64,000 nucleotides of DNA from Paracoccus nototheniae (GTDB lineage: Bacteria; Pseudomonadota; Alphaproteobacteria; Rhodobacterales; Rhodobacteraceae), in contig NZ_RQRT01000006.1 in the NCBI RefSeq assembly GCF_004335005.1, positions 24,863 through 88,862 of the forward strand, in the 5' to 3' direction. A model generated the notes under the pieces. It did no database searches. It was not told the DNA's origin and worked only from the letters and a program-made list of their open reading frames with translations. This document shows positions 52,351-62,739 of this stretch, piece after piece (the first letter of the stretch is position 1; every line of letters starts with the position of its first letter). Position numbers and translations under genes: made by a program.

Positions 52351-53665
52351 GCGGCACACTCCATGTCGGTCGCCAGCATTTCCTGCGCAAGACCGCTGAG
52401 TCCGTCGATCCGAAGGCGGAGTTTCAGCCCCTCGGGGGCGATGTCGACGCGCTCGACCAGCAGCGCGGCGATACGCGCCTGCTCGGCCGGGAACAGTTCG
52501 TCCCAAAGCGGATCAAGCTGTCCCAGCGCCATGCGCACATCGGCCTCGCTGACGCCTGCGTGCTGTGCAGGATCCTGATCCCGGGCTGCCTTCCAGGTGC
52601 CGGCGATGATCTCCGGCTGGCGGAACACCGCGCGCAGCTGGTCGATGACGGCAGCCTCGATGTCACCGGCAGGCACGCGGCCGACGGGGCAGGACCCTGC
52701 GCCCTGCTTCAGCACCGTCTGGCTGACATAGTAGCGGTAGAGCCTGCCGCCCTTGCGGGTGTGGCTGGGCGAGAAGGCGGCGCCGTCCGGCCCGTAGATC
52801 AGCCCCTTCAGCAGGGCAGGGGTCTGCGCCCGGGTGCGGGCGGCACGGATGCGCGGGCTGTCGGTGAGGGTGGCGCGCACCTTGTCCCAGGTCGCCATAT
52901 CGATGATGGCGGCATGCTCGCCCGGATAGCTGGTCCCCTTGTGAACCGCCTCGCCCAGATAGGCGCGGTTGTTCAGGATCCGATAGATCGACTTTTTGTC
53001 GATCCGGTTGCCCCGTCTGGTGCGGATGCCGCGGACGTCGACCTCCCGCGCCAATTCGGTGGCCGAGCCGATCTCGAGGAAGCGCGCAAACATCCAGCGC
53101 ACATGGGCGGCATCCTCCTCGTTGACGATCAGCTTGCGGTCCTTGACCTCGTAACCCAGCGGCGGGTTGCCTCCCATCCACATCCCCTTCATGCGGCTGG
53201 ACCGGAACTTGTCGCGGATCCGTTCGGCGGTCACCTCGCGCTCGAACTGCGCGAAGCTCAGCAGAATGTTCAGGGTCAGCCGACCCATAGAGGTGGTGGT
53301 GTTGAAGGACTGGGTCACGGACACGAAGGTCACCCCGTTGCGGTCGAAGACCTCGACCAGCCGGGAAAAGTCCATCAGGGCCCGCGACAACCGGTCGATC
53401 TTGTAGACCACCACCACATCGACCAACCCGTCCTCAACGTCGGCCATGAGGCGCTGCAGGGCAGGGCGCTCCAGCGTGCCGCCGGAGATGCCGCCATCGT
53501 CGTACTGATCGCGCACCAGAACCCAGCCCTCGGAGCGCTGGGAGGCGATATAGGCCTCGCAGGCCTCGCGCTGGGCGTGGAGGGAGTTGAACTCCTGCTC
53601 CAGACCCTCCTCGGAAGATTTGCGCGTGTAGATTGCGCAGCGCAGCTTGCGGATGACAGGTTTGT

Positions 53666-53669
<4 letters not shown>
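52347..53669 (-). CDS. Large serine recombinase (site-specific integrase/resolvase family)
   Basis: A 440-residue recombinase. The catalytic serine is S18 in YTRKSSEEG; YDDGGISGGTLERPALQRLM and VYKIDRLSRALMDF complete the resolvase domain (1-150). A recombinase domain follows (about 170-270, GYEVKDRKLIVNEEDAAHVRWMFARFLE). In the usual zinc-ribbon region the first CxxC pair is missing (GLIYGPDGAAFSPSH). The C-terminus is helical. It presumably moved this module. ATGA overlaps occur at both ends. The longer upstream frame is antisense to nothing but lies over DUF2924. Confidence 0.92.
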
Positions 53670-54118
<449 letters not shown>

Positions 54119-54144
54119 TTCTGCCCTCTCCAGGTTCATGGTGG

Positions 54145-54330
54145 TTACTTCCGCTCTGTTTTGCCCGGATGTGTAGTTGCCAGATCATCGTGATGACGAA
54201 CTGTCTCCTGAAAGTCGCTGGAGCGCAGTCGGACCCGGATCACGCCCAGCGCCAACAAGGCGCACAGTTCCTGCCGACGCTCGGCCGCCGTCATCCTGCC
54301 CGGCGGCAGGGGGTTGGAGCCTCGGGTCAT
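54145..54330 (-). CDS. Small conserved protein of the recombinase module
   Basis: A 61-residue protein starting MTRGSNPLPPGRMTAAERRQELCALLALGVIRVRLR with a polar, basic tail. The NPLPPGRMTAAERR..EL pattern is one I associate with tiny genes placed just upstream of DUF2924 and serine recombinase genes. Function unknown. GGGGGAG lies upstream of ATG 54330. Confidence 0.65.
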   Translation of the reverse strand: MTRGSNPLPPGRMTAAERRQELCALLALGVIRVRLRSSDFQETVRHHDDLATTHPGKTERK

Positions 54331-54574
54331 GTCAGGATGCTCCCCCGACATGCGCGACGAAACGACGGGGCAAGCGCAGCCCACCAAGGGGTGGAAACCT
54401 GGAAACCCCAAGTGGAAACCCCAGGTGGAAACCCCGATTTTTTGCGTCGAACTGGAGATTTTGCGGGACTAAGCCCACCGCATACGGAACCGCGCTGGAA
54501 GGACCCAAGGAGGCGGGGCATATCGGAGGTCGGCTGCTCACCGCTTCCTTGACTTCAGCCATTATTTGCACGGG

Positions 54575-55663
54575 CTACACCTCCCCTTCTCGGACGCGCA
54601 GCTTGCGGTTTGCCGCAAGCGCAGCGAGCGCCTTCGCGAGCTCGGACTGTTCCTTCCCTCTGGCGGGATAGGGGATCTCCGGTTGTGGGGCCGAACTTTG
54701 CACTTGGGCCGGCGTGTTTATCGGCAGCTGCGCATCGGCCTTCTGACACGCGTTCTCCCGATCTGCTGCCTTAACCGGTATGCGTTTTGCCTCGATAGGC
54801 TCGCTCTTGGCGTTCGGTTGCCTGGTGTTCACAGCCCTGCCGATCAAAACTTCGAAGTACCGCCAGGTCCGCAATAGCGGGATTTTTCCATGGATCTTTG
54901 CTTTCTCGGCAAGCACCGGGAGAATGTGCAGTTGCAAATCGATGCCCTTGTCTCTCCAGCTCTGCAGGGTTTGAAGATCGTCTGAAAGGTACTGTCTGTT
55001 CTCCGCAGTAGCCCAAGGCCCAAGCGCGTCGAAGCAGGATGCCAGGGTTTCATCCAACTGAGCCGTAGTAGTAGTATTTAGATTGTCTTTGTTCTGGTAG
55101 GGCGCCACTTCCGGCCCCCCCGGAAACTGCGTCCGCGCCCGAGCGCGGTTCACTGCTGACTGAAACCGCGTCTCGCGTGTCTCCTTCAATGTGATCCGAG
55201 GGTTCGGATGACCTGTGTGGGGAATAAGTGTTCTGTCAGGCCAGCCTACGATTATGACCACGTCCGTGATCTGCGCGCCTTGTGAGCTCAGGCGCCCGAC
55301 ACGGCGAACAAGACCGCGGACTTCAAACTCTTTGAGAAGATGGCGGACTGTACGGTCGCAGCAGCCGGACTCGGCAGCGAGCGTTTTTTGGCTACACCAG
55401 CTGACGCCATATCGGTCCGAATGACGCGCGAGTACCAGCAAAAGCATCCGTTGCGTCGAGCGCAGGATCGGCACAGCATGGGCCCAATCGGTTGCTAAAG
55501 TGTTCCCCGGTACCGTGCGCCGCGCCTGCCGATTAGCAGGCACCAGCATGGTCAGTTTTTGCCCTTCTGAAGACTGTTCGGTGCAAGTAGCAAAATTCGT
55601 CGTCTCGTTACCTATTTCTATATTTTCTGCGGTAAGGGCTTTCGGCTGCAGGTGATGCTTCAT
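54575..55663 (-). CDS. Helix-turn-helix replication-initiator-like protein
   Basis: A 362-residue protein with a winged-helix domain (about 62-135: RSTQRMLLLVLARHSDRYGVSWCSQKTLAAESGCCDRTVRHLLKEFEVRGLVRR) like those of phage and plasmid replication initiators. A Thr/Gln-rich linker, a second helical domain (LDETLASCFDALGPWATAENRQYLSDDLQTLQSWRDKGIDLQLHILPVL) and a Lys/Gln-rich tail follow. It may start replication of the excised element (inference). GGAGG lies 8 nt from ATG 55663; GTG 55666 is an alternative. The start overlaps the AlpA-like gene. Confidence 0.7.
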   Translation of the reverse strand: MKHHLQPKALTAENIEIGNETTNFATCTEQSSEGQKLTMLVPANRQARRTVPGNTLATDWAHAVPILRSTQRMLLLVLARHSDRYGVSWCSQKTLAAESGCCDRTVRHLLKEFEVRGLVRRVGRLSSQGAQITDVVIIVGWPDRTLIPHTGHPNPRITLKETRETRFQSAVNRARARTQFPGGPEVAPYQNKDNLNTTTTAQLDETLASCFDALGPWATAENRQYLSDDLQTLQSWRDKGIDLQLHILPVLAEKAKIHGKIPLLRTWRYFEVLIGRAVNTRQPNAKSEPIEAKRIPVKAADRENACQKADAQLPINTPAQVQSSAPQPEIPYPARGKEQSELAKALAALAANRKLRVREGEV

Positions 55664-55848
55664 CACAGCGCCCTCCGCTGGCGACTATCCAGCCATGCCA
55701 GTACATCGCTGCTTTTCCAGCCAATCGCCCTGCTTCCAATCCGGATCGGCATCGGAAACCGGCCTTCCTGTACTGCCAGGTATATCCATGAGCGGCCCAT
55801 GCCGATCGTCGCCGCTACGCGAGGCAACCGCCAGATTTCTTCGGCCAT
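55663..55848 (-). CDS. AlpA-family excisionase/regulator
   Basis: A 61-residue MerR/AlpA-type winged helix: EEIWRLPRVAATIGMGRSWIYLAVQEGRFPMPIRIGSRAIGWKSSDVLAWLDSR. This is the classic AlpA pattern of small regulators and excisionases in integrative elements. AAAGGAG lies 7 nt from ATG 55848. It heads the minus-strand mobile-element cluster and precedes the replication-like gene with a stop/start overlap. Confidence 0.88.
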   Translation of the reverse strand: MAEEIWRLPRVAATIGMGRSWIYLAVQEGRFPMPIRIGSRAIGWKSSDVLAWLDSRQRRAL

Positions 55849-55911
55849 CTTCAACTCCTTTCGCATCGTGTTGGAACACGGTGGAAGGTGCCGGAGTGAT
55901 CAACGGCAGTC

Positions 55912-55946
55912 GTACATCAATATCTGGGCCCGTGTATTTGATGTAC
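55912..55946. promoter_or_regulatory. Long-spaced inverted repeat upstream of the AlpA-like gene
   Basis: GTACATCAA (55912-55920) and TTGATGTAC (55938-55946) are perfect 9-bp arms around a 17-nt spacer, 64 nt before the AlpA ATG. The layout suits a dimeric regulator or excisionase binding site controlling the module. The surrounding 55849-56135 gap (287 nt) shows no other gene. Confidence 0.55.
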
Positions 55947-56135
55947 AGGGTTTCCACTGAGGTTCGCACCTACCGCTTCTGATTGCTCGATGTCCTGCCT
56001 CATCACCGCTGGCGTCCGTCATGGATCTGTATTTGAAAGTGCCCCGAAAGATTGAGAACAGCGTTTGCTGCGAGTTTCGCCGCTGAGCGATGCACGAATG
56101 GCATATGCAATAACCTGTCAAAGCATGTCCGATTC

Positions 56136-56810
56136 TTAGTCGGCAAACTCGCGCTCCCAAGCTTTCTCACCGTGAAACCAGATGCGTTCGAGAGCGCTGT
56201 AACTTTTTGGTAGATTGGCCTTGCTTGGCATTGCTTCAGCCAGAATGTCGCAAGCGCTTATATGCCCAGACGACGCACGGTTTTTAGTAGGCCTTACAGC
56301 AAAATGGTCAGCCAGATCGCTGATGATCGCGTGAAAAATTGCATCTCGGGCTTTATGAAGTTTGCGCCTGCCGCCGGAGGGACGAACGATTTCATCTCTT
56401 AAAACGCCCGTTGTAAATATTTTTAGTTCATAACAGTGTGGGATGTTGGAAGATAGTAAATTGGCTGCATGGAACCGCATGGCATCAAAGGCGGCTGGGT
56501 CCCGCGCGGAGGCTGAAAGTATTTCCAGGAGATAACCGATGTAAGGACCGGCTCCGTCTCTCGGATTGTCGGAAGGCGACAGCCCTCTTCTGAACGCATG
56601 GGCGAAACCTTCGGCAACAAGATCGCCGATCCTTTGAGCTTCGGCGACCCAAGACTTATCTGACGCGCAAAGCTGACCTAGACGAGCGAGTATCCTAAGG
56701 ACGTCCATATCGTGTCTGGTCATGATGCTCTCGATTTCCGAGATGTCGGCAAGGGCCTCATCTAGACGCTCACGCGCGTACTTCACAGCTTCTTCCCAGG
56801 TTGCGTTCAT
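56136..56810 (-). CDS. Hypothetical protein
   Basis: A 224-residue, mostly helical soluble protein (NATWEEAVKYARERLDEALADISEIESIMTRHDMDVLRILARLGQLCASDKSWVAEAQRIGDLVAEG) with a basic middle (IVRPSGGRRKLHKARDAIFHAI). No family recognised. The start is uncertain: ATG 56810 lacks a good ribosome site. Its AT content is higher than that of the neighbouring dnaE2, suggesting a different origin. It stands alone between the AlpA-led module and the mutagenesis cassette. Confidence 0.6.
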   Translation of the reverse strand: MNATWEEAVKYARERLDEALADISEIESIMTRHDMDVLRILARLGQLCASDKSWVAEAQRIGDLVAEGFAHAFRRGLSPSDNPRDGAGPYIGYLLEILSASARDPAAFDAMRFHAANLLSSNIPHCYELKIFTTGVLRDEIVRPSGGRRKLHKARDAIFHAIISDLADHFAVRPTKNRASSGHISACDILAEAMPSKANLPKSYSALERIWFHGEKAWEREFAD

Positions 56811-57021
56811 CGCCGTTGCATCCAATATTGTTATATTGGGCGTTCGATAACATCCAATACCGATCAATGGGGAGAGCAAAAGTCCAGTTTAACTCGATAT
56901 CGCCGCTCTTTATCGAGGCATCGCAAAAGATCTGACCTCGACTGTCCTGAGATACTGAACTGAGTGAGGTCTTTCCTTCCTCGGTCCCACAATTCTAGAA
57001 CGGGACGGGTCTGTCGACGCT

Positions 57022-60000
57022 TCACCGAAAGTCCCGGGTCTTCATCTTGATTGCATCGATGCGCAGGTCCGGGATGTAGATTTCGCGGGGACGTGGCGTT
57101 TTCGGCATCACGTTTTGAGCGCCATCGGCGTCCCGGACCCGCGTATCCGCAGGAGGTGCGCCGCGATGAAACTCGTCTCCGCGACCATGGGGCAGGGGGA
57201 AAGCGTCGCCCCGCTGACCGATGCTGGCGAGTTCTGCCGACAAGTCGGTGAGGCGATAAACAACCAGATGCACGACGTCGCCGTCGCGCTGGACGCGGCC
57301 AGCGGCGGCGATCATCCCAGCCGACAAGATGACACGGCGGTGGGTCTCGAAGACCTTCGGCCAGACGACGAGATTGGCGATGCCGGTCTCATCCTCCAGG
57401 GTGATGAACATGGTGCCCTTGGCCGAACCGGGACGCTGGCGGACGAGGACCAGTCCGGCGATCTCGGTCCAGCGGCGGTTCGGGGCGGCCATGGCCTCGG
57501 CGCAGGTGCGGATGCGCCGGGTGGTGAGACTGGCGCGCAGGAAGGAGACCGGGTGGCGGCGCAGGGTCAGACCGGTGTGGCCGTAGTCCTCGACCACCTC
57601 GCGCCCGGCGGCCATTGGGCGCAGCGTGACGGTGGGCTCGACATGGGGCGTGGGCGATGAGGCGGGACGCAGGCCGCGATCCTCGTGGGCGACATCGTCA
57701 TGGGCTGAAGACGTGTCATCATGTCCCATGGGGGCGGGTGCATCCTGCTCCACCGCGGCGAACAGTGGCAGGTCGTCGTTGCGCAGGCCCTTGATGGCCC
57801 AGATCGCTTCCCGCCTGGCAAGGCCGAAGGCGGGCAGGAACCCGTCGGCCTCGGCGATGCGAGTCAGGGCAGCCATCGGCGCCCCTGCGCGGCGGCAGAG
57901 ATCGGCGACGTTGGCGAAGGGCCGGGTGGCACGGGCGGCGAGAATGACCCCTGCGTGGGCCTCGGCCAGCCCCTTAACCATGCGCAACCCGAGGCGGACG
58001 GCGAAGCGGTCATCGCCGGGGTCGCCCACCGGCTCCAGCGTGCAGTCCCAGTCTGAGGTGGCGATGCAAACCGGGCGGACCTCGACGCCATGATCGCGCG
58101 CGTCGCGGACGATCTGCGCCGGGGCGTAGAACCCCATCGGCTGGCTGTTCAGCAGGGCGGCGCAGAAGGCGTCGGGATGCCAGCACTTGAGCCAGGCCGA
58201 GGCATAGGCGATCAGCGCGAAGCTGGCGGCGTGGCTTTCGGGAAAGCCGTAGCTGCCGAAGCCCTCCAGCTGGCGGAAGGTGCGCTCGGCGAACGCGCGA
58301 TCGTAGCCGCGGTCGACCATGCCCTCGACCAGCTTGTCGCGGAACTTCGAGACCCCGCCGGTCATCTTGAAGGTGGCCATGGATTTGCGCAGCATGTCGG
58401 CCTCTCCGGGCGTGAAGCCCGCGCATTCGATGGCCACCCGCATGGCCTGCTCCTGGAAGAGCGGCACGCCGAGGGTCTTGCCCAACACCTTCTCCAGTTC
58501 CGGGGTGGGGTAATGGACCGACTCCTGCCCGGCCCGGCGGCGCAGATAGGGGTGGACCATGTCGCCCTGGATCGGGCCGGGGCGGACGATGGCCACCTGC
58601 ACCACCAGATCGTAATAGGTGCGCGGCTTCAGGCGTGGCAGCATCGACATCTGCGCTCGGCTTTCGATCTGGAAGGTGCCGAGCGTGTCGGCCTTGCGGA
58701 TCATCGCATAGGTGCGCGGATCCTCGGCCGGGATGGTGGCCAGATCGTAGCGGATGCCCTTGTGCGCCGCGATCAGGTCCAGCCCCCGGCGCATGCAGGT
58801 CAGCATGCCAAGCGCCAGCACATCGACCTTCATGAACTTCAGCGCGTCGATATCGTCCTTGTCCCATTCGATGATCTGCCGGTCGGCCATGGCGGCGGGT
58901 TCGATGGGGACCAGATCATCGAGGCGGTCATGGGTCAGGACGAACCCGCCCGGATGCTGGGACAGATGCCGGGGCGCGCCGCGCAGCTGCGAGGCCAGAT
59001 CCAGCAGCAGCCGCAACCGGCGGTCGGCGGGGTTCAGGCCCAGCTCACGGAGCTGATCGTCGGTGATGCCCTCCTCGCCCCAGGACCAGATCTGACCAGA
59101 GATGGCGCGGATCAGATCCTCGGGCAGGCCAAGGGCCTTGCCGACGTCGCGCAGGGCGCCCTTGGAGCGATAGCGGATGACCACGGCGGTCAGCGCGGCA
59201 TGGCTGCGGCCATACGTTCGGTAGACCCACTGGATGACCTCCTCGCGGCGCTCGTGCTCGAAGTCCACGTCGATGTCGGGCGGCTCGCGGCGTTCCTCGC
59301 TGATGAAGCGTTCGAACAGGAGGTCGTTGCGGCCCGGATCGATGGAGGTGATGCCCAGCACGTAGCAGACCGCCGAGTTCGCCGCCGAGCCGCGGCCCTG
59401 ACAGAGGATGCCGCGCGAGCGGGCGAAGCGGACGATGCTGTTCACCGTCAGGAAGTAGGGGGCGTAATCCAGCCGGGCGATCAGCCGCAGCTCGTGGTGC
59501 AGCGCGGCCCGGACGCTGTCGGGCAGGCCCTCGGGATAGCGGTCAACCGCCCCCGCCCAGGTCAGCGCCTCCAGCGTCTGCTGGGGCGTCAGCGCCGGGT
59601 CGTCGCGTTCCTCGGGGTATTGATAGCGCAGCTCGTCCAGCGAGAAGCGGCAGCGGTCGGCGATCTGTTGGGTCTGGGCCAAAGCCTCGGGATGGCGGGG
59701 GAAGAGGCGCGCCATCTCGGCGGGGGCTTTGAGGTAGCGGTCGGCATGGCGCTCGCGGCGAAACCCGAGGGCATCGACGGTGGTGGTGTGGCGGATGGCG
59801 GTGACCACGTCCTGCAGGATGCGGCGGTCGGGGACATGGAACAGCACGTCGTTGGTGATCACCGTGGCCACGCCCAGCCCGGCGGCGAGGGTCGACAGCT
59901 GGTGCAGGCGCAGCTGGTCGTTGGGGCGACGGCGCAGCGTCAGGGCCAGATACGCCCGGTCGCCGAACGTGTCCCGCAACCGGCGCAGGCGCAGGGCGCA

Positions 60001-60390
60001 GGTATCATCCGCCGTGTCGGGGATCAGGATGGCAAGAAGGCCCTCGGCATGGGCCTGCAGATCGGGCCAGTCCAGATGGCAGCTGCCCTTGCCCGCCCGG
60101 GCCTTGCCGATGGACAGGAGCCGGCAGAGCCGCGACCAGGCCGGGCGGTCGGTGGGATAGACCAGCACCGACATCCCGCAGCGCAGGTCCAGCCGACAGC
60201 CGACGATCAGCCGCACGCCGGTCTCCTTGGCGGCCTCATGCGCCCGCACGATGCCGGCGAGGCTGTTCCTGTCGGTCACCGCCATGGTGCGGATGCCCAG
60301 CAGGGCGGCTGTGGCGAACAGCTCCTCGGCCGAGGACGCCCCGCGCAGGAACGAGAATTGCGAGGTGACCTGCAGCTCGGTATAGCTCAT
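57022..60390 (-). CDS. dnaE2: Error-prone DNA polymerase III alpha subunit DnaE2 (ImuC)
   Basis: A 1122-residue C-family polymerase for damage-induced translesion synthesis. An N-terminal PHP domain ([23 protein letters not shown]) precedes the polymerase core with the metal-binding D372-I-D374-V-D376 in [17 protein letters not shown], then helix-hairpin-helix and OB-fold regions ([23 protein letters not shown]). ATG at 60390 overlaps the imuB stop as ATGA; the longer frame overlaps imuB and is discarded. It works with ImuA and ImuB. Confidence 0.96.
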   Translation of the reverse strand: MSYTELQVTSQFSFLRGASSAEELFATAALLGIRTMAVTDRNSLAGIVRAHEAAKETGVRLIVGCRLDLRCGMSVLVYPTDRPAWSRLCRLLSIGKARAGKGSCHLDWPDLQAHAEGLLAILIPDTADDTCALRLRRLRDTFGDRAYLALTLRRRPNDQLRLHQLSTLAAGLGVATVITNDVLFHVPDRRILQDVVTAIRHTTTVDALGFRRERHADRYLKAPAEMARLFPRHPEALAQTQQIADRCRFSLDELRYQYPEERDDPALTPQQTLEALTWAGAVDRYPEGLPDSVRAALHHELRLIARLDYAPYFLTVNSIVRFARSRGILCQGRGSAANSAVCYVLGITSIDPGRNDLLFERFISEERREPPDIDVDFEHERREEVIQWVYRTYGRSHAALTAVVIRYRSKGALRDVGKALGLPEDLIRAISGQIWSWGEEGITDDQLRELGLNPADRRLRLLLDLASQLRGAPRHLSQHPGGFVLTHDRLDDLVPIEPAAMADRQIIEWDKDDIDALKFMKVDVLALGMLTCMRRGLDLIAAHKGIRYDLATIPAEDPRTYAMIRKADTLGTFQIESRAQMSMLPRLKPRTYYDLVVQVAIVRPGPIQGDMVHPYLRRRAGQESVHYPTPELEKVLGKTLGVPLFQEQAMRVAIECAGFTPGEADMLRKSMATFKMTGGVSKFRDKLVEGMVDRGYDRAFAERTFRQLEGFGSYGFPESHAASFALIAYASAWLKCWHPDAFCAALLNSQPMGFYAPAQIVRDARDHGVEVRPVCIATSDWDCTLEPVGDPGDDRFAVRLGLRMVKGLAEAHAGVILAARATRPFANVADLCRRAGAPMAALTRIAEADGFLPAFGLARREAIWAIKGLRNDDLPLFAAVEQDAPAPMGHDDTSSAHDDVAHEDRGLRPASSPTPHVEPTVTLRPMAAGREVVEDYGHTGLTLRRHPVSFLRASLTTRRIRTCAEAMAAPNRRWTEIAGLVLVRQRPGSAKGTMFITLEDETGIANLVVWPKVFETHRRVILSAGMIAAAGRVQRDGDVVHLVVYRLTDLSAELASIGQRGDAFPLPHGRGDEFHRGAPPADTRVRDADGAQNVMPKTPRPREIYIPDLRIDAIKMKTRDFR

Positions 60391-61907
60391 CCGAACACCC
60401 CGTGGATGAACCAGCGATGCGAGCCGGTGGTGGCATCCTCGCCGTCGCCGGCCCGGAAGATCCAGAAGCGCTGCCCGGCCTCGTCCTCGATGCGGAAATA
60501 GTCCCGCACCGCCCGGGCCTCGGTATCGCGCTTCCACCATTCCCCGAAGATCCGCTCCGGCCCGTCGGCGCGGCGGACCCGGTGCCGGATGCCGCGCCAG
60601 GAGATCCAGTTCGGCGGATGGTCGGGCAGCAGCGCCATGGTGTCGATCGGCTCGGGCCGGGGCAGCAGGCGCGAGGGGCGGGGCCAGTGCCCCGGCCAAC
60701 CTAAGCCCTGATCCGGCGACAGCGCGGCGATGCGCGCCACCGAGCGTTCCGGCACATCGCTGGCCACCGGGCTGAGGCGATAGACCGAACGATGGCCGAC
60801 CCGGTTGGCCAGCATGTCGACAAGATCCGAGATGTCGGGCGGTGCCCGCTCCAGCAGGCTGCTGGCCTGCCGGGGGACCAGCGGCTCGGCCAGGGTGGCC
60901 GTCAAGGTCATGATCTCGATACCGAAGCCCGGATCGATGCCGGGGATCTTGTCGCAGAGGAGCCGGGTCAGGCGCTTGGGGTCGCGTTGGGCCACAGCCA
61001 GCCCCACGCGGACCGTCTCGATCCGATTGTCGACCCGCCAGCAGAGCAGGTCCAGCCGACGCGCCCCCTCACCCCGGGTTTCCAGCGCCCTGCAGAGGTC
61101 GACGACCAGCTTGCCGATATAGCGGGCGATAGTCTCTGCGGCGCCAATGGGTTCGGCGAAACTACGGCGCGCCTCGATCAGGCCGGCGGGGCGCAGGGGA
61201 TAGATCGGCTCGGCCATCTCGCCCAGGGCTTGATCCAGCCTGCGGCACAGCTCCGGGCCGAAGCGCATGGTCAGCGGCGCGCGGGGTGTGTCCAGCAGAT
61301 CGCCGATGGTGGCGAAGCCCAGATCCTGCAGCCCCGCCACGATGGCAGGTGGCAGTCTCAGAGCTGCGAGGGGCAGGGGCGACAGGACCGCCTCGGTGGA
61401 ACCGGGCAGGGCGATGCAGGCTGCGCTCTCGCCATGGAAGCGGGCGAGTGCATGAGCGGCACCCCAGGTATCGGCAATGGCGAGGCGCGCGGTGATCCCC
61501 GACAGGGTCAGGCGACCCAGCAGCATCTCCAGCAGGGCCTCCTCGCCGCCGTGCAGATGATCCGCGCCGGTGACATCGATCACCACCCCGTCCGGCGGAT
61601 CGACGGCCACGATGGGCGCAATGCGCTGCAAGAGCCACAGACCCAGCCGCTCCAGCGCCTCAAGGTCGGCGCGGGGGTCGGCGGGCTCGATGCGCAGATC
61701 AGGAACCAGCGCCTGCGCCTTGCTGACCGGCATGCCGATGGGCAGACCGAGACCCATGGCCACCTCGCAGGCGGCGGTGACCACCCGGCGGTTGCCGACC
61801 CGGCCCGCCAGGATCAGCGGTGCATCAGCCGAGGGCGTGCTGTCTGCCTGCCGCTGCCGCCGGTCGATCGGCCACATCGGCAGGCAGACCGAGATGACCC
61901 GTGCCAT
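60387..61907 (-). CDS. imuB: Y-family polymerase-like protein ImuB
   Basis: A 506-residue protein resembling Y-family polymerases ([14 protein letters not shown] at the start; [37 protein letters not shown] as helix-hairpin-helix). ImuB proteins lack the catalytic acidic triad and act as a hub linking DnaE2, ImuA and the beta clamp. The start ATG 61907 has GGAGGG upstream and lies inside the 3' end of imuA (83-nt overlap). The stop overlaps dnaE2. C-terminal WFIHGVFG is typical. Confidence 0.93.
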   Translation of the reverse strand: MARVISVCLPMWPIDRRQRQADSTPSADAPLILAGRVGNRRVVTAACEVAMGLGLPIGMPVSKAQALVPDLRIEPADPRADLEALERLGLWLLQRIAPIVAVDPPDGVVIDVTGADHLHGGEEALLEMLLGRLTLSGITARLAIADTWGAAHALARFHGESAACIALPGSTEAVLSPLPLAALRLPPAIVAGLQDLGFATIGDLLDTPRAPLTMRFGPELCRRLDQALGEMAEPIYPLRPAGLIEARRSFAEPIGAAETIARYIGKLVVDLCRALETRGEGARRLDLLCWRVDNRIETVRVGLAVAQRDPKRLTRLLCDKIPGIDPGFGIEIMTLTATLAEPLVPRQASSLLERAPPDISDLVDMLANRVGHRSVYRLSPVASDVPERSVARIAALSPDQGLGWPGHWPRPSRLLPRPEPIDTMALLPDHPPNWISWRGIRHRVRRADGPERIFGEWWKRDTEARAVRDYFRIEDEAGQRFWIFRAGDGEDATTGSHRWFIHGVFG

Positions 61908-62583
61908 CGCAACCCTCCAGCTCGAGATCGAAGGACTCTCCCGCCCGCGCCCGGATCAGCTCGATCAGCCAGCGGGGCCGTCCGACGCCTGGAACCGGCA
62001 GGGAGGCCGAGGGCAGCACCGAGACCCGCCACCGCGTCATCGCCGCCGTGGGCTGGCCGAAATCGCTGGCATCCGCCTGCCGCCGCCACCGCCGCAGAGC
62101 GATGCCGGTGGTGCCCGAGGCCTTGGCTGCCAGATGCAGGCGCCGCGAGGCGGTCATCGACAGCCGCGCTACGTCAGCGATCACAGCGCCCAAACCACCA
62201 TGGCGCAGCCCTTCCTCCATGCAGGCCAGCACGGCGGTATCGTCGCCGGCCTCGACATAGATCACCCGGTCGGGCGAGAGGCCCGCCTGTTCCAGCCCAG
62301 GGGCAAAGAGATCGGCCTGGGTCACGCACCACAGCACTGGCCCCGGCAGCCGGGCCGCAATACCGGCGGCAAAGCAGGCCGCCGCCGCGCCGTCTACCGC
62401 TCCGGCGCCGCCGCCCGCGACCTCATGCAGGCAACCCAGCGCCAGGCCACCCTGCGGCATCCGGCGGTCAAGCATGTCAACGCCGAAGGGCAGCACCTCG
62501 CGCGCATGCGTCTCTGCGCCCTCCAGATGGGCAATGCGGGCGCGGAGCGCCGCAACGGTGGGGCGGGGAACGATGTCGGTCAT
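61825..62583 (-). CDS. imuA: RecA-like accessory protein ImuA
   Basis: A 252-residue ImuA, the first gene of the mutagenesis cassette. It starts TDIVPRPTVAALRARIAHLEG and continues with LPFGVDMLDRRMPQGGLALGCLHEVAGGGAG, the degenerate RecA/SulA-like nucleotide fold, and VIYVEAGDDTAVLACMEEGLRHGG. ImuA helps load the ImuB-DnaE2 mutasome in SOS-induced mutagenesis. ATG 62583 is preferred; the longer frame runs over the SOS box. It overlaps imuB by 83 nt. Confidence 0.92.
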   Translation of the reverse strand: MTDIVPRPTVAALRARIAHLEGAETHAREVLPFGVDMLDRRMPQGGLALGCLHEVAGGGAGAVDGAAAACFAAGIAARLPGPVLWCVTQADLFAPGLEQAGLSPDRVIYVEAGDDTAVLACMEEGLRHGGLGAVIADVARLSMTASRRLHLAAKASGTTGIALRRWRRQADASDFGQPTAAMTRWRVSVLPSASLPVPGVGRPRWLIELIRARAGESFDLELEGCDGTGHLGLPADVADRPAAAAGRQHALG

Positions 62584-62625
62584 GATGGGGCAGGGGGTTT
62601 TGCCAGTTGGGGACGGGGAATCATA

Positions 62626-62640
62626 GTTCCTGTTTTGTTC
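62626..62640. promoter_or_regulatory. LexA (SOS) box of alphaproteobacterial type
   Basis: A perfect direct repeat GTTC-N7-GTTC: GTTC at 62626-62629 and 62637-62640 with spacer CTGTTTT. This is the known LexA target in Rhodobacter and relatives (GAAC-N7-GAAC on the other strand). It lies 43 nt before imuA and about 100 nt before the divergent SRAP gene, so it may control both. Confidence 0.88.
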
Positions 62641-62739
62641 CTGACGGGGCCGTGAGTCAACCGCCGGGCGGAAATCATGATCTGGCCGGGGCAGGGGGTG
62701 TGCCATAGTCTATGGTCAGGACATGAGGGAGGCCGCGCC

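Noticed and set aside
55685..55969. 94-codon minus-strand frame overlapping the AlpA-like gene
   Set aside because: The AlpA frame has the recognisable helix-turn-helix and ribosome site; this frame crosses the inverted repeat and has neither.
58090..60501. 803-codon open frame antisense to dnaE2
   Set aside because: Same high-GC shadow effect; no ribosome site or recognisable domain, while DnaE2 motifs on the minus strand are clear.
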